Origin: Nocardia sp. BMG51109
GTDB taxonomy: Bacteria > Actinomycetota > Actinomycetes > Mycobacteriales > Mycobacteriaceae
Direction: 5' to 3'
DNA: 64,000 nucleotides
Assembly (NCBI RefSeq): GCF_000526215.1
Contig: NZ_JAFQ01000004.1
Location: 5,518,001 to 5,582,000 of the forward strand
A program made the position numbers and the translations under genes. This document shows positions 1 through 9,009 of the stretch, in pieces. How positions within the stretch are numbered: the first letter of the stretch is position 1; the number at the start of each line of letters is the position of its first letter. Below the pieces are notes generated by a model, which was not told the origin of the DNA, did no database searches, and saw only the letters and a list, made by a program, of their open reading frames with translations.

Positions 1-414
1 GTCGTCGAGGGCCGCAAAAGCTATGAGGTCGGCCTCGCGGCCGGCGTAACCGACGCTTACGCCCACCTCGAGCACCTGGTCTTCTCCCGCACGCTGACCG
101 AAAGCCCGGACCCCGGAATCGAACTCGTCGCCGACGACCCGGTAGCGGCGGTACGGGAGCTGAAACGCGATGGCGGCAAAGACATCTGGCTCGTCGGCGG
201 CGGGGAACTGGCCGGCGCACTCTACGGCGAGATCGACCGCATGATCGTCAAACTCAGCCCGCTCACCATCGGCACCGGCATACCCCTCTTCGGACGGAAC
301 GCGGCCTTCGCGCCCAACGCCTGGAGGCTCATCGACCACACCGTCCTCGAGAGCGGCGCGGCCTTCCTCACCTACGACCGGGTCCTCGGCACGCCGCAGT
401 CCTCCAGCACGTAG
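1..414 (+). CDS. Dihydrofolate reductase family protein (RibD C-terminal type), 3' part
   Basis: The reading frame is open from base 1 and stops at TAG 412-414, so the 5' end lies outside the window. The visible 137 residues contain VEGRKSYEV near the start, then DIWLVGGGELAGALYGEIDR and a tail with SPLTIGTGIPLFG. This is the second half of the RibD-C/DHFR-like fold common in actinobacteria, where such proteins are NADPH-dependent reductases of mostly unknown substrate. The GGGEL segment is the expected nucleotide-binding loop. Family assignment is good; substrate is unknown. It converges on the amidase gene with about 135 bp between them. Confidence 0.8.
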   Translation, partial: VVEGRKSYEVGLAAGVTDAYAHLEHLVFSRTLTESPDPGIELVADDPVAAVRELKRDGGKDIWLVGGGELAGALYGEIDRMIVKLSPLTIGTGIPLFGRNAAFAPNAWRLIDHTVLESGAAFLTYDRVLGTPQSSST

Positions 415-549
415 ACGCGGGAGGATCGGATCACCCGTGGAGGATTCACGTCGTTGCCTCCCGTACCGGGCCGGCCCCGACCGCGACTTCACCCTCCCCG
501 GGAGCACGTTCTTCCGGGGCGGCTTCGGCTCCGAACCGAAGTTCGCGCC

Positions 550-2001
550 CTACCTGGGTATCTCGAAGCCGCCGATGTTCTGCTCGAGCAGTTCGGCCAG
601 CCGCAGCGGCGTGCGGTCCTCGAACATCGGGCCGATCAGCTGCACCCCCACCGGCAGGCCTTCGGGGGACCGGCCCGCGGGTATGGCGGTGGCGGGAAGG
701 CCGGGCATGGTCGCCACACCGGGCCAGACCATCTGGTCGCCGTATGGGTACGCGACGCCGTCGGTGTCGATTCGCTGTTCCCGCGCGTCGGGGGTGTGGT
801 CGTGTGGGAACGCGGGAGTCGGCGTGATCGGGCACACCACGGCGTCGAACTCGGCGAAGAGCTGCCGCCAGCCGTGGCGGTGCAGCTCGCGACGGTTGTT
901 GGCCTCGATCCAGTCGCGGTGACTGAACACCGTGCCACGCAACCATGCCGCGTCGCGGCTCCGGTCCTCGGCGTCGAGTCCGGCCGCGGCGGCCCGCAGC
1001 TGTTCGTATCTCTCCGCGGGAAAACTCGCGGCGACGCTCGAAACCATCAACTGCGTGTAGAGCGTGGCGGCCTCGGTCAGGTCGGGCAACAGTGGACTGT
1101 GCCGTTCGACGCGGGCGCCGGCGGCGGCGAGCGCATCGGCGACGCGGTTCACCGCGGCCCGCACGGCGGAACCGGTGGGAAGGAGCGGATGCTCGTCGAG
1201 GACCAGGACCCGGAAGTCGCGGAGCTCTAGATGACGCGCGGCCGGCAGCGCCAGGTCGAACGCGACGCCGAGGGTCAGGGGATCCGGGCCCGCCATCACG
1301 TCCAGCAGCAGCGTGAGGTCGCGAGCGGTTCGGGCCATCGGGCCGACGACGGCGAGGTCGCCTTCGGCCGGCAAGGCCGGCGCGGGCGGCGGGACCATAC
1401 CGCGTGCCGCCACCAGCCCGAAGGTCGGTTTGTGTGCGTAGATGCCGCAGAAATGCGCGGGTGTGCGCAACGAACCCGCGAGGTCGGAGCCGAGGGACAG
1501 CGCGCCGAATCCGGCCGCCAGGGCCGCCGCCGATCCACCGGAGGATCCGCCCGGCGTGCGATCGAGATCCCACGGGTTGTTGGTGGTGCCGTAGATCTCG
1601 TTGAAGGTCTGCCAATCCTTCAGCATCAACGGCACATTGGTCTTACCGAGCACCACGGCGCCGGCCGCCTTCAACCGCGCCACCTGCACCGCGTCCTCGG
1701 TCGGCACATAGTCCTCGTACTGCGGCATACCCCAGGTAGTGGGCAGCCCGGCGATGTTGTAGGACTCTTTGACCGTCACCGGAATTCCGAGTAGCGGCCG
1801 GTCCTCGCCGCGGGCGCGCGCCTCGTCGGCCCGGCGTGCGGCGGCCCGCGCACGGTCGAAGTCCGGCACGCAGATCGCGTTGATCGCCTTGTCGTCCCGC
1901 TCGATACGAGCGATCGTCTCCTCGGTCAGCTCCACCGAGCTCACTTCACCAGCGCGCAACGCAGCCGAAAGCGCTTCGGCCGACCGATAACTCCAGTCCA
2001 T
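550..2001 (-). CDS. Amidase (amidase signature family)
   Basis: This 483-residue amidase-signature hydrolase would cleave carboxamides through a Ser-cisSer-Lys triad. Lys78 in GIPVTVKES, Ser153 in GGSSGGSAAA and Ser177 in GSDLAGSLRTPA have the family spacing (75 and 24 residues). Length is normal for the family. The frame stays open upstream to about 2250, but I place the start at ATG 1999-2001 (MDWSYRS), where amidase homology begins; the upstream extension is low-complexity Arg/Pro sequence typical of non-coding GC-rich DNA. The gene is divergent from the ligase. Substrate cannot be inferred. Confidence 0.88.
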   Translation of the reverse strand: MDWSYRSAEALSAALRAGEVSSVELTEETIARIERDDKAINAICVPDFDRARAAARRADEARARGEDRPLLGIPVTVKESYNIAGLPTTWGMPQYEDYVPTEDAVQVARLKAAGAVVLGKTNVPLMLKDWQTFNEIYGTTNNPWDLDRTPGGSSGGSAAALAAGFGALSLGSDLAGSLRTPAHFCGIYAHKPTFGLVAARGMVPPPAPALPAEGDLAVVGPMARTARDLTLLLDVMAGPDPLTLGVAFDLALPAARHLELRDFRVLVLDEHPLLPTGSAVRAAVNRVADALAAAGARVERHSPLLPDLTEAATLYTQLMVSSVAASFPAERYEQLRAAAAGLDAEDRSRDAAWLRGTVFSHRDWIEANNRRELHRHGWRQLFAEFDAVVCPITPTPAFPHDHTPDAREQRIDTDGVAYPYGDQMVWPGVATMPGLPATAIPAGRSPEGLPVGVQLIGPMFEDRTPLRLAELLEQNIGGFEIPR

Positions 2002-2356
2002 GCATCCGACGCTATCGGCCCGCCGGACTGGGCATAAAATGCCAGTTCGCGCAACAGATTCGAGAGTTCCGTGCTCGTCCGGCGCAGCGAGGCACCGGCA
2101 GGGAGGCGGGCTCGGTCCACCGGGGCGAACCCGAGGTGCGGCAGGGCCGTGTAGCGGTGGGTTCGTCGCCGCACACGTCGTTCTCGTCGGCTTGTGGCCG
2201 GTGACCATCGCGGTGGTGGCCGCTCGTCGGTGGCTCCGACTGCGGCACACGCCGGAACCCGACGCAGCAACAGGCTCGACTGTCCCCTCGGAACCGTTGT
2301 GGGCGGATACGTGGTGTCGCCTGGGGTGTCGGTGGGTTTCGGTAGCGTCACGTGCT
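2002..2356. other. Divergent intergenic region, amidase / DNA ligase
   Basis: About 355 bp between two divergent genes. Frames are open on both strands, but their translations are Arg/Pro-rich and resemble no family I know. Promoters for both genes must lie here or transcripts begin near the start codons. I see no clear operator or hairpin. Confidence 0.4.
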
Positions 2357-4348
2357 GTGGAGACTGGGGAACGTATCCGGGAGCTCGCGGACCGTGTCGT
2401 GGCGCTGCGCGATGCCTACTATCGGGGCTCGCCGCTGGTCGCGGACGCCGAGTACGACGCGATCGAAGACGAGCTGCGTGGTCTGGTCGAGGCGCACCCC
2501 GACCTCACGCCGGACCCGAATCCGCTGGAGCAGGTCGGCGCGCCCGCGGTGCTGCACGCCCCGATCCGGCACTCGCGTCCGATGTTGTCGCTCGAGAAGG
2601 CCACCGAGCCGGAGCAGGTCGTGGCGTTCTTCGGCCGTTTTCCCGGCCAGTCGGTGGTGGTGATGCCGAAGCTCGACGGGTTGTCGCTGGCGTTGGTGTT
2701 CGAGGAGGGCCGGCTGGTGCGTGCCGTGACCCGGGGTGACGGCAGCACCGGTGACGATGTGACGGTGCTGGTCCGCGCGTTGGTCGATGGCGTTCCCGAG
2801 CGGATCGGCGTCCCGGGGCGGGTGGAGGTGCGTGGTGAGGCGGTGATGCTGCGTTCGACCTTCGCTGCCTACAACACCACGCACCCGGACAAGCCGCTGA
2901 TCAATCCGCGCAACGCCGCAGCGGGCACGCTGCGCGCGAAGGATCCGGCCACGGTGTCCGAGCGCCGCTTGCAGTTCTTCGGCTTCGACCTGGAAGCCTC
3001 TGCGGGCGGTGCGGCGGTCGACCTGCAGGAGGGGCTGCGGGCGTTGGGGATCGAAGGTGCGCACATGTGGCACTGTGCCGACGCGGAGCGGGCGCAGGCG
3101 GCGATCGCCGCGATCGAGCAGGGCCGCAACGAGCTGGATTACGACATCGACGGCGCCGTGCTGCGGCTGGCCGATCGTGATGCCTACGCGGCGGCCGGGA
3201 CTCGGTCGAGTTCCCCGCGGGGTGCGCTGGCGTTCAAGTTCGCCGCTGAGGAGAAGACCACGGTGCTGGCCGAGGTGGTGTGGGACGTCGGCAAGACGGG
3301 CAAGATCGTTCCGGTCGCGTGGCTGGAGCCGGTGTTCGTGGGCGGCACGACGGTCACGAAGGCGACACTGGCCAACCAGGAGGTGATCCGCGCCCGCGAC
3401 ATCAAGGTCGGTGACACGGTACTGGTGCGGCGCGCGGGCGACGTGATCCCGTTCGTGGCCGGTGTGCTCGATGCTTCCCGGCGCACGGGCGAGGAGCGTG
3501 AGATCGTGCCGCCCGCCGTCTGCCCGTCGTGCGGGCAGCCGGTGACCGAGCAGGGCAACAGCCGGGAACTGTTCTGCACCAACGTCTCCTGTCCGGCGCA
3601 GACGGTGCGGAGGCTGATCCACTGGGCGTCGCGGGCCGCGGCGGATATCGACGCCATCGGGCAGGTGTGGATAGAACGCCTGGCCGAGGCGGGCATCCTG
3701 GAGAACCCGTCGGACTTCTACACGCTGACCAGGGAGCGCCTGCTCGAGTTCGACCGGATCGGCGAGGTGTCGGCCGCCCGCATGATCGACTCGATCGAGG
3801 CGAGTCGCCGGGTCGGCCTGCGCCGCGCGTTGATCGGCCTGGCGATCCCGATGGCCTCCGACGGCACCGCCGCCCGCCTGGCCCGGGCGGGATTCGGTTC
3901 TCTGGAGGAGGTCGCCGACGCGGGCGAGGAACGGCTCGTGGCGGTGGAAGACATCGGACCGAAGGTCGCTGCCTCCCTGGTCGAGCACCTGACCCGCCTG
4001 CGCCCGGAACTGGAACGGCTGCGCGCGGCGGGCGTCTGTCTGGACGTGCGCGAGGAGGATCTGCCACCGGTCGTCGCGGCCGGTGCGCCCTTGGCAGGCA
4101 AGACCGTGGTGATCACCGGCGCTCTCAGCGACCCACGCTCCGGCGAGAAGGTCGCTCGCCCGACGTTCCAGCGCCTGTGTGAGAAGGCGGGCGCGACGGC
4201 AGCGTCCTCGGTGTCGGCGAACACCGACCTGCTCGTCACCGGTGCGGGGGTCGGCGAGAGCAAGCTGGCCAAGGCGGAGAAACTGGGTGTCGAGGTCGTC
4301 GACCAAGGCGAGATCTGGAACCTGTTGATCGCCGCCAAGGTTGTCTAG
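2357..4348 (+). CDS. ligA: NAD-dependent DNA ligase, LigA family (possibly a second copy)
   Basis: The protein seals nicks in DNA using NAD+. In order it has an Ia region with YYRGSPLVADAEYD, the adenylation motif KLDG (Lys105), RGDGSTGDDVT, NPRNAAAGTLRAKDP, an OB fold with VGKTGKIVPVAWLEPV, a four-cysteine zinc finger (CPSCG ... CTNVSCPAQ), helix-hairpin-helix repeats and a C-terminal BRCT domain. GTG 2357 (VETGERIREL) is chosen because LigA homology starts there; it gives 663 residues, slightly shorter than the usual 670-700. The adenylation core reads KLDGLSLALVFEEG and the BRCT starts ITGALSDPRSGEKVARP, both somewhat divergent. Some actinobacteria carry two ligA genes, so this may be the accessory one. 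Confidence 0.88.
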   Translation: METGERIRELADRVVALRDAYYRGSPLVADAEYDAIEDELRGLVEAHPDLTPDPNPLEQVGAPAVLHAPIRHSRPMLSLEKATEPEQVVAFFGRFPGQSVVVMPKLDGLSLALVFEEGRLVRAVTRGDGSTGDDVTVLVRALVDGVPERIGVPGRVEVRGEAVMLRSTFAAYNTTHPDKPLINPRNAAAGTLRAKDPATVSERRLQFFGFDLEASAGGAAVDLQEGLRALGIEGAHMWHCADAERAQAAIAAIEQGRNELDYDIDGAVLRLADRDAYAAAGTRSSSPRGALAFKFAAEEKTTVLAEVVWDVGKTGKIVPVAWLEPVFVGGTTVTKATLANQEVIRARDIKVGDTVLVRRAGDVIPFVAGVLDASRRTGEEREIVPPAVCPSCGQPVTEQGNSRELFCTNVSCPAQTVRRLIHWASRAAADIDAIGQVWIERLAEAGILENPSDFYTLTRERLLEFDRIGEVSAARMIDSIEASRRVGLRRALIGLAIPMASDGTAARLARAGFGSLEEVADAGEERLVAVEDIGPKVAASLVEHLTRLRPELERLRAAGVCLDVREEDLPPVVAAGAPLAGKTVVITGALSDPRSGEKVARPTFQRLCEKAGATAASSVSANTDLLVTGAGVGESKLAKAEKLGVEVVDQGEIWNLLIAAKVV

Positions 4349-4384
4349 ACCTCGGGCGCTGCCGGGGCCCGCACCGACCGAAAC

Positions 4385-4401
4385 CCCGAGATGATCTCGG
4401 G
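4385..4401. terminator. Hairpin between convergent ligase and LLM oxidoreductase genes
   Basis: CCCGAGA-TGA-TCTCGGG forms a 7-bp GC-rich stem with a 3-nt loop, 36 bp after the ligase stop and 11 bp after the stop of the convergent gene. There is no U-tract, which is usual for actinobacterial terminators. It could act in both directions. Confidence 0.45.
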
Positions 4402-4411
4402 CCGTTGCGGA

Positions 4412-5716
4412 TCAGTCTCGGAATCGTTCACGCAGCGGGAGATCGGTGGGGGTGCTGGGATAGATGCCGCGGTCGATGAGGCGGGGCACGACCTCGTCGA
4501 TGAACTCCCGGATGGCTGTCGAACCCGCTGCGAACATGAGGTTGAAACCGCCGACGTTGCCGTCGTCGTGCCAGGCCGCGAAGTCGTCGACGAGGTCGTC
4601 GTAGGTGCCTACGAATTTGCGGTGCGTCGCGCCGCCGCGGCCGACCGCCTGTGCGACGACCTCGCGCACGGTGACATCGGGGCGCTCCTGAATCCAGTTG
4701 TAGAGCCCGACGTAGTTGCCGAAGGTGCTCTTGATCGTCTCCTCGACGTCTTCCGGGCGCGGTAGCAGATGGGTGGGGAACGGCTCGGTGATGTCGTCGA
4801 GCGGAATGTCGATGCCGAACTGTCCCAGCGCGAATGGGGCGAGCGGTTCCCAATCGACGTGACTGTCCAGTTCCCGCAATTTCTCCTCGGCCTCTTGCGC
4901 GGTCCGGCCGAGGTAGGGGATGAGACCGGGGACGGCCGGAACCGAGCCCGGGGTCCGGCCCTGTTCGACGAGCGCCTTGTCCAGTGCCTCGCGGTAGGCC
5001 GCGGCGCTCGCGCGGGTGGAGGAGTTGGTGAAGACCATCTCGGCGTGTTTGGCGGCGACTGCGATACCGGGACCCGACCCGCCGGCCTGCGCGATGAGCG
5101 GCCGGTGCTGTCGGCTGGGCGCGATGTTGAGTGGTCCGGAGACCTGAAACAGGTTGCCCCGGTGGTCGATCGGTTCGGCGTGGAACCGGGTGCGGCCGTC
5201 GGGATCGCGGCGCATCGCTCGGTTGTCCCACAATGCTCGCAGGACCTGAAGGAACTCGTCGGCGCGTTGATAGCGCGCCGCGCGATCCAGATGGTCGTGC
5301 AGGCTGTAGTTCAGCGCGAACCGATCGATCACCGAGGTGACCGCGTTGTATCCGGCGCGGCCGTCGGAGACCTGGTCGAGCGAGGCCAGCAGCCGGGCCA
5401 GGTTGTACGGGTCGTAGAAGGTCGTCGACGCCGTCGCGATCAGGCCGACGTGCTCGGTGTGCTGGGAGATCGCGGTCAGTGCGGTGATGGGCTCGGCCGG
5501 TCCGCCGTCGAATGCCGGGGACCCCTGCATGCCGGGGATGTCGCCGACGAACAAGGCGGTGAACAGACCCTCGTCGCCGAACGCGCCGTACTCGAGCAGG
5601 CGCTCGAAGGTGCTGCGTTCGGGAACGCCCTGCGCCCGTTCGTATTTGTAGGCTCCCTGGTGCAAGTTGAGGTCGTTGGCTACCAGGTTCAGATGCAGAT
5701 GGCGTTGCTTTGTCAT
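4412..5716 (-). CDS. LLM-class flavin-dependent monooxygenase (NtaA/SnaA/DszA type)
   Basis: A 434-residue bacterial-luciferase-like monooxygenase that would use FMNH2 supplied by a separate reductase. Family hallmarks include LNLVANDLNLHQGAYKYE near the start, GLIATASTTFYDPYNLAR, then DGRAGYNAVTS and a later SGPGIAVAAKHAEMVF segment. The frame is open further upstream, but ATG 5716 is preceded by AGGAG at 8-9 bases, fixing the start; a second ATG at 5737 is less well placed. Enzymes of this class desulfurize or oxidize chelators, dibenzothiophene sulfone or xenobiotics, but the substrate here is unknown. No flavin reductase lies beside it. Confidence 0.85.
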   Translation of the reverse strand: MTKQRHLHLNLVANDLNLHQGAYKYERAQGVPERSTFERLLEYGAFGDEGLFTALFVGDIPGMQGSPAFDGGPAEPITALTAISQHTEHVGLIATASTTFYDPYNLARLLASLDQVSDGRAGYNAVTSVIDRFALNYSLHDHLDRAARYQRADEFLQVLRALWDNRAMRRDPDGRTRFHAEPIDHRGNLFQVSGPLNIAPSRQHRPLIAQAGGSGPGIAVAAKHAEMVFTNSSTRASAAAYREALDKALVEQGRTPGSVPAVPGLIPYLGRTAQEAEEKLRELDSHVDWEPLAPFALGQFGIDIPLDDITEPFPTHLLPRPEDVEETIKSTFGNYVGLYNWIQERPDVTVREVVAQAVGRGGATHRKFVGTYDDLVDDFAAWHDDGNVGGFNLMFAAGSTAIREFIDEVVPRLIDRGIYPSTPTDLPLRERFRD

Positions 5717-5761
5717 GGGCGGCTCCTGTCGTGACATACCCAGGGTAGGGGCGCATTGTCC

Positions 5762-5914
5762 GCGCGCTACCCGTGGATCGAGCATGTCGACGAGTTCGAG
5801 GGTGATCGCGAGGATCTGGACCTCTACATCGGCATCGCTGACGAGACAGACGCCGACTCGGTGCTCGATCTCAGTGGGAACCCCAGGGGCGGAAGGCTTC
5901 CGGGCCAAGGGTAG
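5762..5914 (+). pseudogene. Remnant of a class I SAM methyltransferase N-terminus
   Basis: One frame reads YPWIEHVDEFEGDREDLDLY, then IGIADETDADSVLDLSGNPRG and a stop at 5912-5914. This matches the usual start of actinobacterial class I methyltransferases (YD..DP.RSDLD.Y..IA.E..A.SVLDLGCGTG), but the SAM-binding glycine loop has decayed to DLSGNPRG and the rest is missing. It has no convincing start codon or ribosome site. An intact methyltransferase of another type follows on the opposite strand. Confidence 0.5.
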
Positions 5915-6007
5915 TGCTCGGGTTGCGGTAACTGTCCGATCTCGTTGATCATGCGGCAGTCCCGGTGAATCGAGGCAGTTGCCGAATTCGTCTCGTGTGG
6001 TCGGGGC

Positions 6008-6946
6008 CTACATCGTCGATCGCCGCGGTCCCGGCCGTCGGCGAGTGGAGGCGTTGGCCGAGTCGAGGGCAGTGGTCGCCGGTGCCTGCCAGTGCCACAG
6101 GATCATCGATGGAACGCCGAGGTGTGCGGCGTGGGCCGCCTCCGGCGCGAGAAGGTCGAGTGACCAGGGCCAGGCTTCCCACGGGCCCGGGTCGGCGGTC
6201 CGGTCGCGGAGGGGCGAGGCAGTGACGGGCTCGTCGCAGCTCCGGATGGCTAGGCCTGCATCAATACCGGCGCGCACGTAGTCGCCGGTGCGGTGGTGGT
6301 AGGACCGCACCCGTCCGGCCGCTCCGTCGGCGCCGCGGATGGCAGGGACTCGGCTGCGCGCAACCTGTTCGGGGTGGATGTCCGCGATCACCAGATGGCC
6401 ACCGGGCCGGAGCACACGGGCGAACTCGCCGAAAACGGGCGCCAGGTCCGGCACGTGGGTAAGGGCCAATGAGCACACCACCACGTCGACGCCGTCGGTC
6501 TCGACGGGTAGCTGTTGCAGCTCGCCGGGCCTGAAGTCGGCTCGCGGCAAGCGCTTTTCCGCGTGGGCGAGCATTTCCGCCGAATTGTCGACGCCGATGA
6601 CCCGGTGCCCGCAGTCCGCCAGCATTGCCGCGACCCGCCCGGTGCCGCACGCGGCATCGAGCGCGACACCGTGCGGCACAGTGCCCGCGACCGCGCGAAC
6701 GATCCCCTCGTCGAAATCGAACGCCGGATTATCGGGATTGTCGTAGGTCGCGGACCAGATCCGGTAGCCGTCGACGGTGCTCAGGTGTTCGACGTCCACA
6801 CCCTCGAATGCGTGGTCGGCCAGTACCCGCCGGATCTCGGCGATGCGCGCGTCGACGAAGTCCCGGTCGTGTTCCCCCGCGAATGCGCGCAGCAGCGCGA
6901 TCCCTTCCAGTCCCAGCACATACGCCAGCGGATGTTCATAGGCCAC
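6008..6946 (-). CDS. Class I SAM-dependent methyltransferase
   Basis: A 312-residue Rossmann-fold methyltransferase. The SAM-binding loop is LDAACGTGRVAAML (about residues 97-110), followed by VIGVDNSAEMLAHAEKRLP and a post-I motif VDVVVCSLALTHVPD, then FARVLRPGGHLVIADIHPE, typical of the UbiE/Methyltransf_11 group. The start is GTG 6946 (VAYEHPLAYV in the genomic frame). An N-terminal helical segment of about 90 residues precedes the catalytic domain. Substrate unknown. It is divergent from the CmtR-like regulator with about 220 bp between. Confidence 0.85.
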   Translation of the reverse strand: MAYEHPLAYVLGLEGIALLRAFAGEHDRDFVDARIAEIRRVLADHAFEGVDVEHLSTVDGYRIWSATYDNPDNPAFDFDEGIVRAVAGTVPHGVALDAACGTGRVAAMLADCGHRVIGVDNSAEMLAHAEKRLPRADFRPGELQQLPVETDGVDVVVCSLALTHVPDLAPVFGEFARVLRPGGHLVIADIHPEQVARSRVPAIRGADGAAGRVRSYHHRTGDYVRAGIDAGLAIRSCDEPVTASPLRDRTADPGPWEAWPWSLDLLAPEAAHAAHLGVPSMILWHWQAPATTALDSANASTRRRPGPRRSTM

Positions 6947-7138
6947 GGCCCGAAACTAGTTGTCGCGCTGGAGTGCAGCCACCGAATTACCGTGGGCCGG
7001 GAGACCGCGGATCAGGCCGTGAGCAGATCGTCGATCACCGTTCGGCCCTGGCATTCGGCAATCTGCCTCACGATCAGCAGGACGGGACAGTAACTCAGGG
7101 AGCCAGGGTTGGTTCCACGCACAGTCCAGATATTGATG

Positions 7139-7158
7139 AATACACTGGAATCTGTATT
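7139..7158. promoter_or_regulatory. Candidate operator of the CmtR-like metal sensor
   Basis: AATACA-CTGGAATC-TGTATT is a perfect 6-bp inverted repeat ending only 9 bases before the likely GTG start. SmtB/ArsR family sensors bind AT-rich imperfect palindromes at their own promoters, and this is the only AT-rich dyad in the region. The position suggests a leaderless or near-leaderless, autorepressed transcript. Confidence 0.6.
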
Positions 7159-7167
7159 ATTCGGTTG

Positions 7168-7497
7168 GTGGAAGCCGTGTTGCAGCGTGACGCGCTGGCC
7201 CGCTTCGGGCACGCGTTGTCGGACGCGACCCGCACTCAGATCCTGCTGAGCCTTCGTGCCGGTCCGGCGTATCCGTCGGAGCTGGCCGAGCAGATCGGGG
7301 TGTCGCGGCAGATTCTGTCGAATCACCTTGCCTGTCTTCGTGGTTGCGGCCTGGTTGTCGCGGTTCCGGAAGGGCGGCGCAGCCGCTACGAACTTGCCGA
7401 CCACCGCATCGCCGCCGCCCTCGGCGACCTGCTCGGGCTGGTGCTGGCCGTCGATCCGGCCTGCTGCCCGACTGCCGACTCGGAAGGATGCTGCTGA
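7168..7497 (+). CDS. ArsR/SmtB-family metal sensor, CmtR-like
   Basis: A small winged-helix repressor of about 109 residues. The recognition region SRQILSNHLACLRGCGLVV keeps the two cysteines (CLRGC) that, with a C-terminal cysteine, bind Cd(II)/Pb(II) in Mycobacterium CmtR; the tail here is rich in further cysteines (DPACCPTADSEGCC). GTG 7168 is chosen; TTG 7165 and GTG 7177 are alternatives. Its stop overlaps the CDF exporter start (TGATG), so sensor and pump form one operon. By family, metal binding releases the repressor from DNA. The metal specificity is inferred. Confidence 0.85.
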   Translation: MEAVLQRDALARFGHALSDATRTQILLSLRAGPAYPSELAEQIGVSRQILSNHLACLRGCGLVVAVPEGRRSRYELADHRIAAALGDLLGLVLAVDPACCPTADSEGCC

Positions 7498-8240
7498 TGT
7501 CCGCGCCGCTCGGGATGCCGTCGCCCTCGGCCGTTCCGCCGGCGGGCCCGTCGGCACAGCGGCGGGCGCTGCTGGCGCGGCGGATCCGCTGGTTCGTCGC
7601 CGCCACCATCTCCTACAACGTCGTCGAGGCGAGCATCGCCCTCGCCGAAGGCGCGCGGGTGTCGTCGACCGCGTTGATCGGGTTCGGCCTGGACTCGGTG
7701 ATCGAGGTGTCCTCCGCGGCGGCGGTGGCATGGCAGTTCGTCGGCCGCGACCCTGAGGCACGAGAGAAGATCGCGCTGCGGATCATCGCGTTCTCGTTCT
7801 TCGCCCTCGCCGCCTATGTCACCGTCGACTCGGTCCGCGGGCTGCTCGGCGTCGGCGAAGCCGAGCCCTCTCCGATCGGAATCGGTGTGGCCGCGGCCAG
7901 TTTGGTGATCATGCCGGTTTTGTCGGCCGCTCAGCGCCGCGCGGGACGCGAACTCGGCTCCGCGTCCGCGGTCGCCGACTCCAAACAGACCCTGCTGTGC
8001 ACCTACCTGTCGGCCGTGCTGTTCATCGGACTGTTGCTCAACAGCCTGTTCGGATGGTCGTGGGCCGACCCGATCGCCGCTCTCGTGATCGCCGCGATCG
8101 CCCTCAGGGAAGGCATCAACGCCTGGCGCGGCGACACGTGCTGCCCCGCACCCGCCACGTTCGTGACCGGTGAACGACAGCGGGCCGGGCACGCCTGCGA
8201 CTGCTGCGACCGACTACCTGTTCCACCTCGAACTCGCTGA
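7497..8240 (+). CDS. Cation diffusion facilitator family metal exporter
   Basis: A 247-residue inner-membrane cation/proton antiporter of the CDF type. It has about six hydrophobic segments, with the metal-site motif ALIGFGLDSVIEVSSA in the second helix pair and VADSKQTLLC plus WADPIAALVIA in the later helices. The tail is cysteine- and histidine-rich (GDTCCPAP ... HACDCCD) and could bind metal. The start ATG 7497 overlaps the sensor stop, so translation is coupled. The last 125 bp run over the 3' end of a broken methyltransferase gene on the other strand. Confidence 0.85.
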   Translation: MSAPLGMPSPSAVPPAGPSAQRRALLARRIRWFVAATISYNVVEASIALAEGARVSSTALIGFGLDSVIEVSSAAAVAWQFVGRDPEAREKIALRIIAFSFFALAAYVTVDSVRGLLGVGEAEPSPIGIGVAAASLVIMPVLSAAQRRAGRELGSASAVADSKQTLLCTYLSAVLFIGLLLNSLFGWSWADPIAALVIAAIALREGINAWRGDTCCPAPATFVTGERQRAGHACDCCDRLPVPPRTR

Positions 8241-8839
8241 GCTGCTGCGGTTTCCAGTCGGCGGCGAGGTCGTCGACGAGGCGCCGGGAGAAGAAGTGCA
8301 CCGCGAATCCGCTGTGCTCGTAGCTGTCGTCGCCGTGGTCGATGCCGGCACCGTAGTGTGCGTCTCCGGTGTGGCGGACGGTGTAGAACAGGACACCGCC
8401 GGGCCGCAGTACACGCCGGATCTCCGCGACCAGGGCGCGGATCTCGGCGGTCGACAGTGCCGTGCACAGCAGCATGCGGGCATACACCGCGTCCACCGAC
8501 TCGCTCGGCAGCGGCAACGACTGCCGGACGTCCACCGTCTCGGTGGTGACATCGGCGAGGCCTCGGCACGAGCGCGTAACTGCCGCAGTCCCGTCTCACT
8601 GAAATCCGTTGCGTGAACAGCGAATCCCGCTCGGGCCAGATACAGGGTGTCGCGGCCGCACCCAACTCGAGGACCCGGTGTGCTCCGGCCGCTCCGAACG
8701 CCCCGGCAGCCTGCACCGCGGTCTGCGACGGTGCCTGCCCGTATATTTCCGGGTTCGCCTCGTAGGTGGCCTGCCGATGCCGACGCTGAACCTCGCCCAG
8801 GTCGGGATCCCCGGGTTTCCACACGTCTCCGCTCGTCAC
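8116..8839 (-). pseudogene. Class I SAM methyltransferase, two frameshifts and lost 3' end
   Basis: Read from GTG 8839 the protein begins VTSGDVWKPGDPDLGEVQ and runs to HRVLELG, then must shift frame near 8672 to continue GCGRDTLYLARAGFAVHATD, and shift again near 8553 to continue VDVRQSLPLPSESVDAVYAR and VLRPGGVLFYTVRHTGDAHY. Both shifts are consistent with small deletions: the glycine loop seems to have lost a base (or seven), and TCGGCCGAT became TCGCCGAT. After LSEFEVEQ the usual ending is gone and the frame runs through the CDF gene on the opposite strand. Sequencing error at two sites is the alternative. Confidence 0.75.
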
Positions 8840-9009
8840 GCACCCATTATCGACAGCCGCCCGCCGACCCGTGACACTGAACGGCCATCCGATGACGAGC
8901 ACGCGACGAGGCGTAGGCAGCGCCTACGAAAACTTCGGCCCGGGTGCCCTTTCCGTGCGGGGTGGACTGGGTATGCGCCGGTTCACCGAATGTTCGTTTG
9001 CCATCGGAT

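Noticed and set aside
446..1615. Second minus-strand open frame inside the amidase gene
   Set aside because: Overlaps the amidase in another frame and is Arg/Pro-rich; the amidase frame has all catalytic motifs.
2348..4306. Long minus-strand open frame opposite the ligase gene (about 650 codons)
   Set aside because: Translation is His/Arg-rich with no domain; it is the antisense shadow of a high-GC gene.
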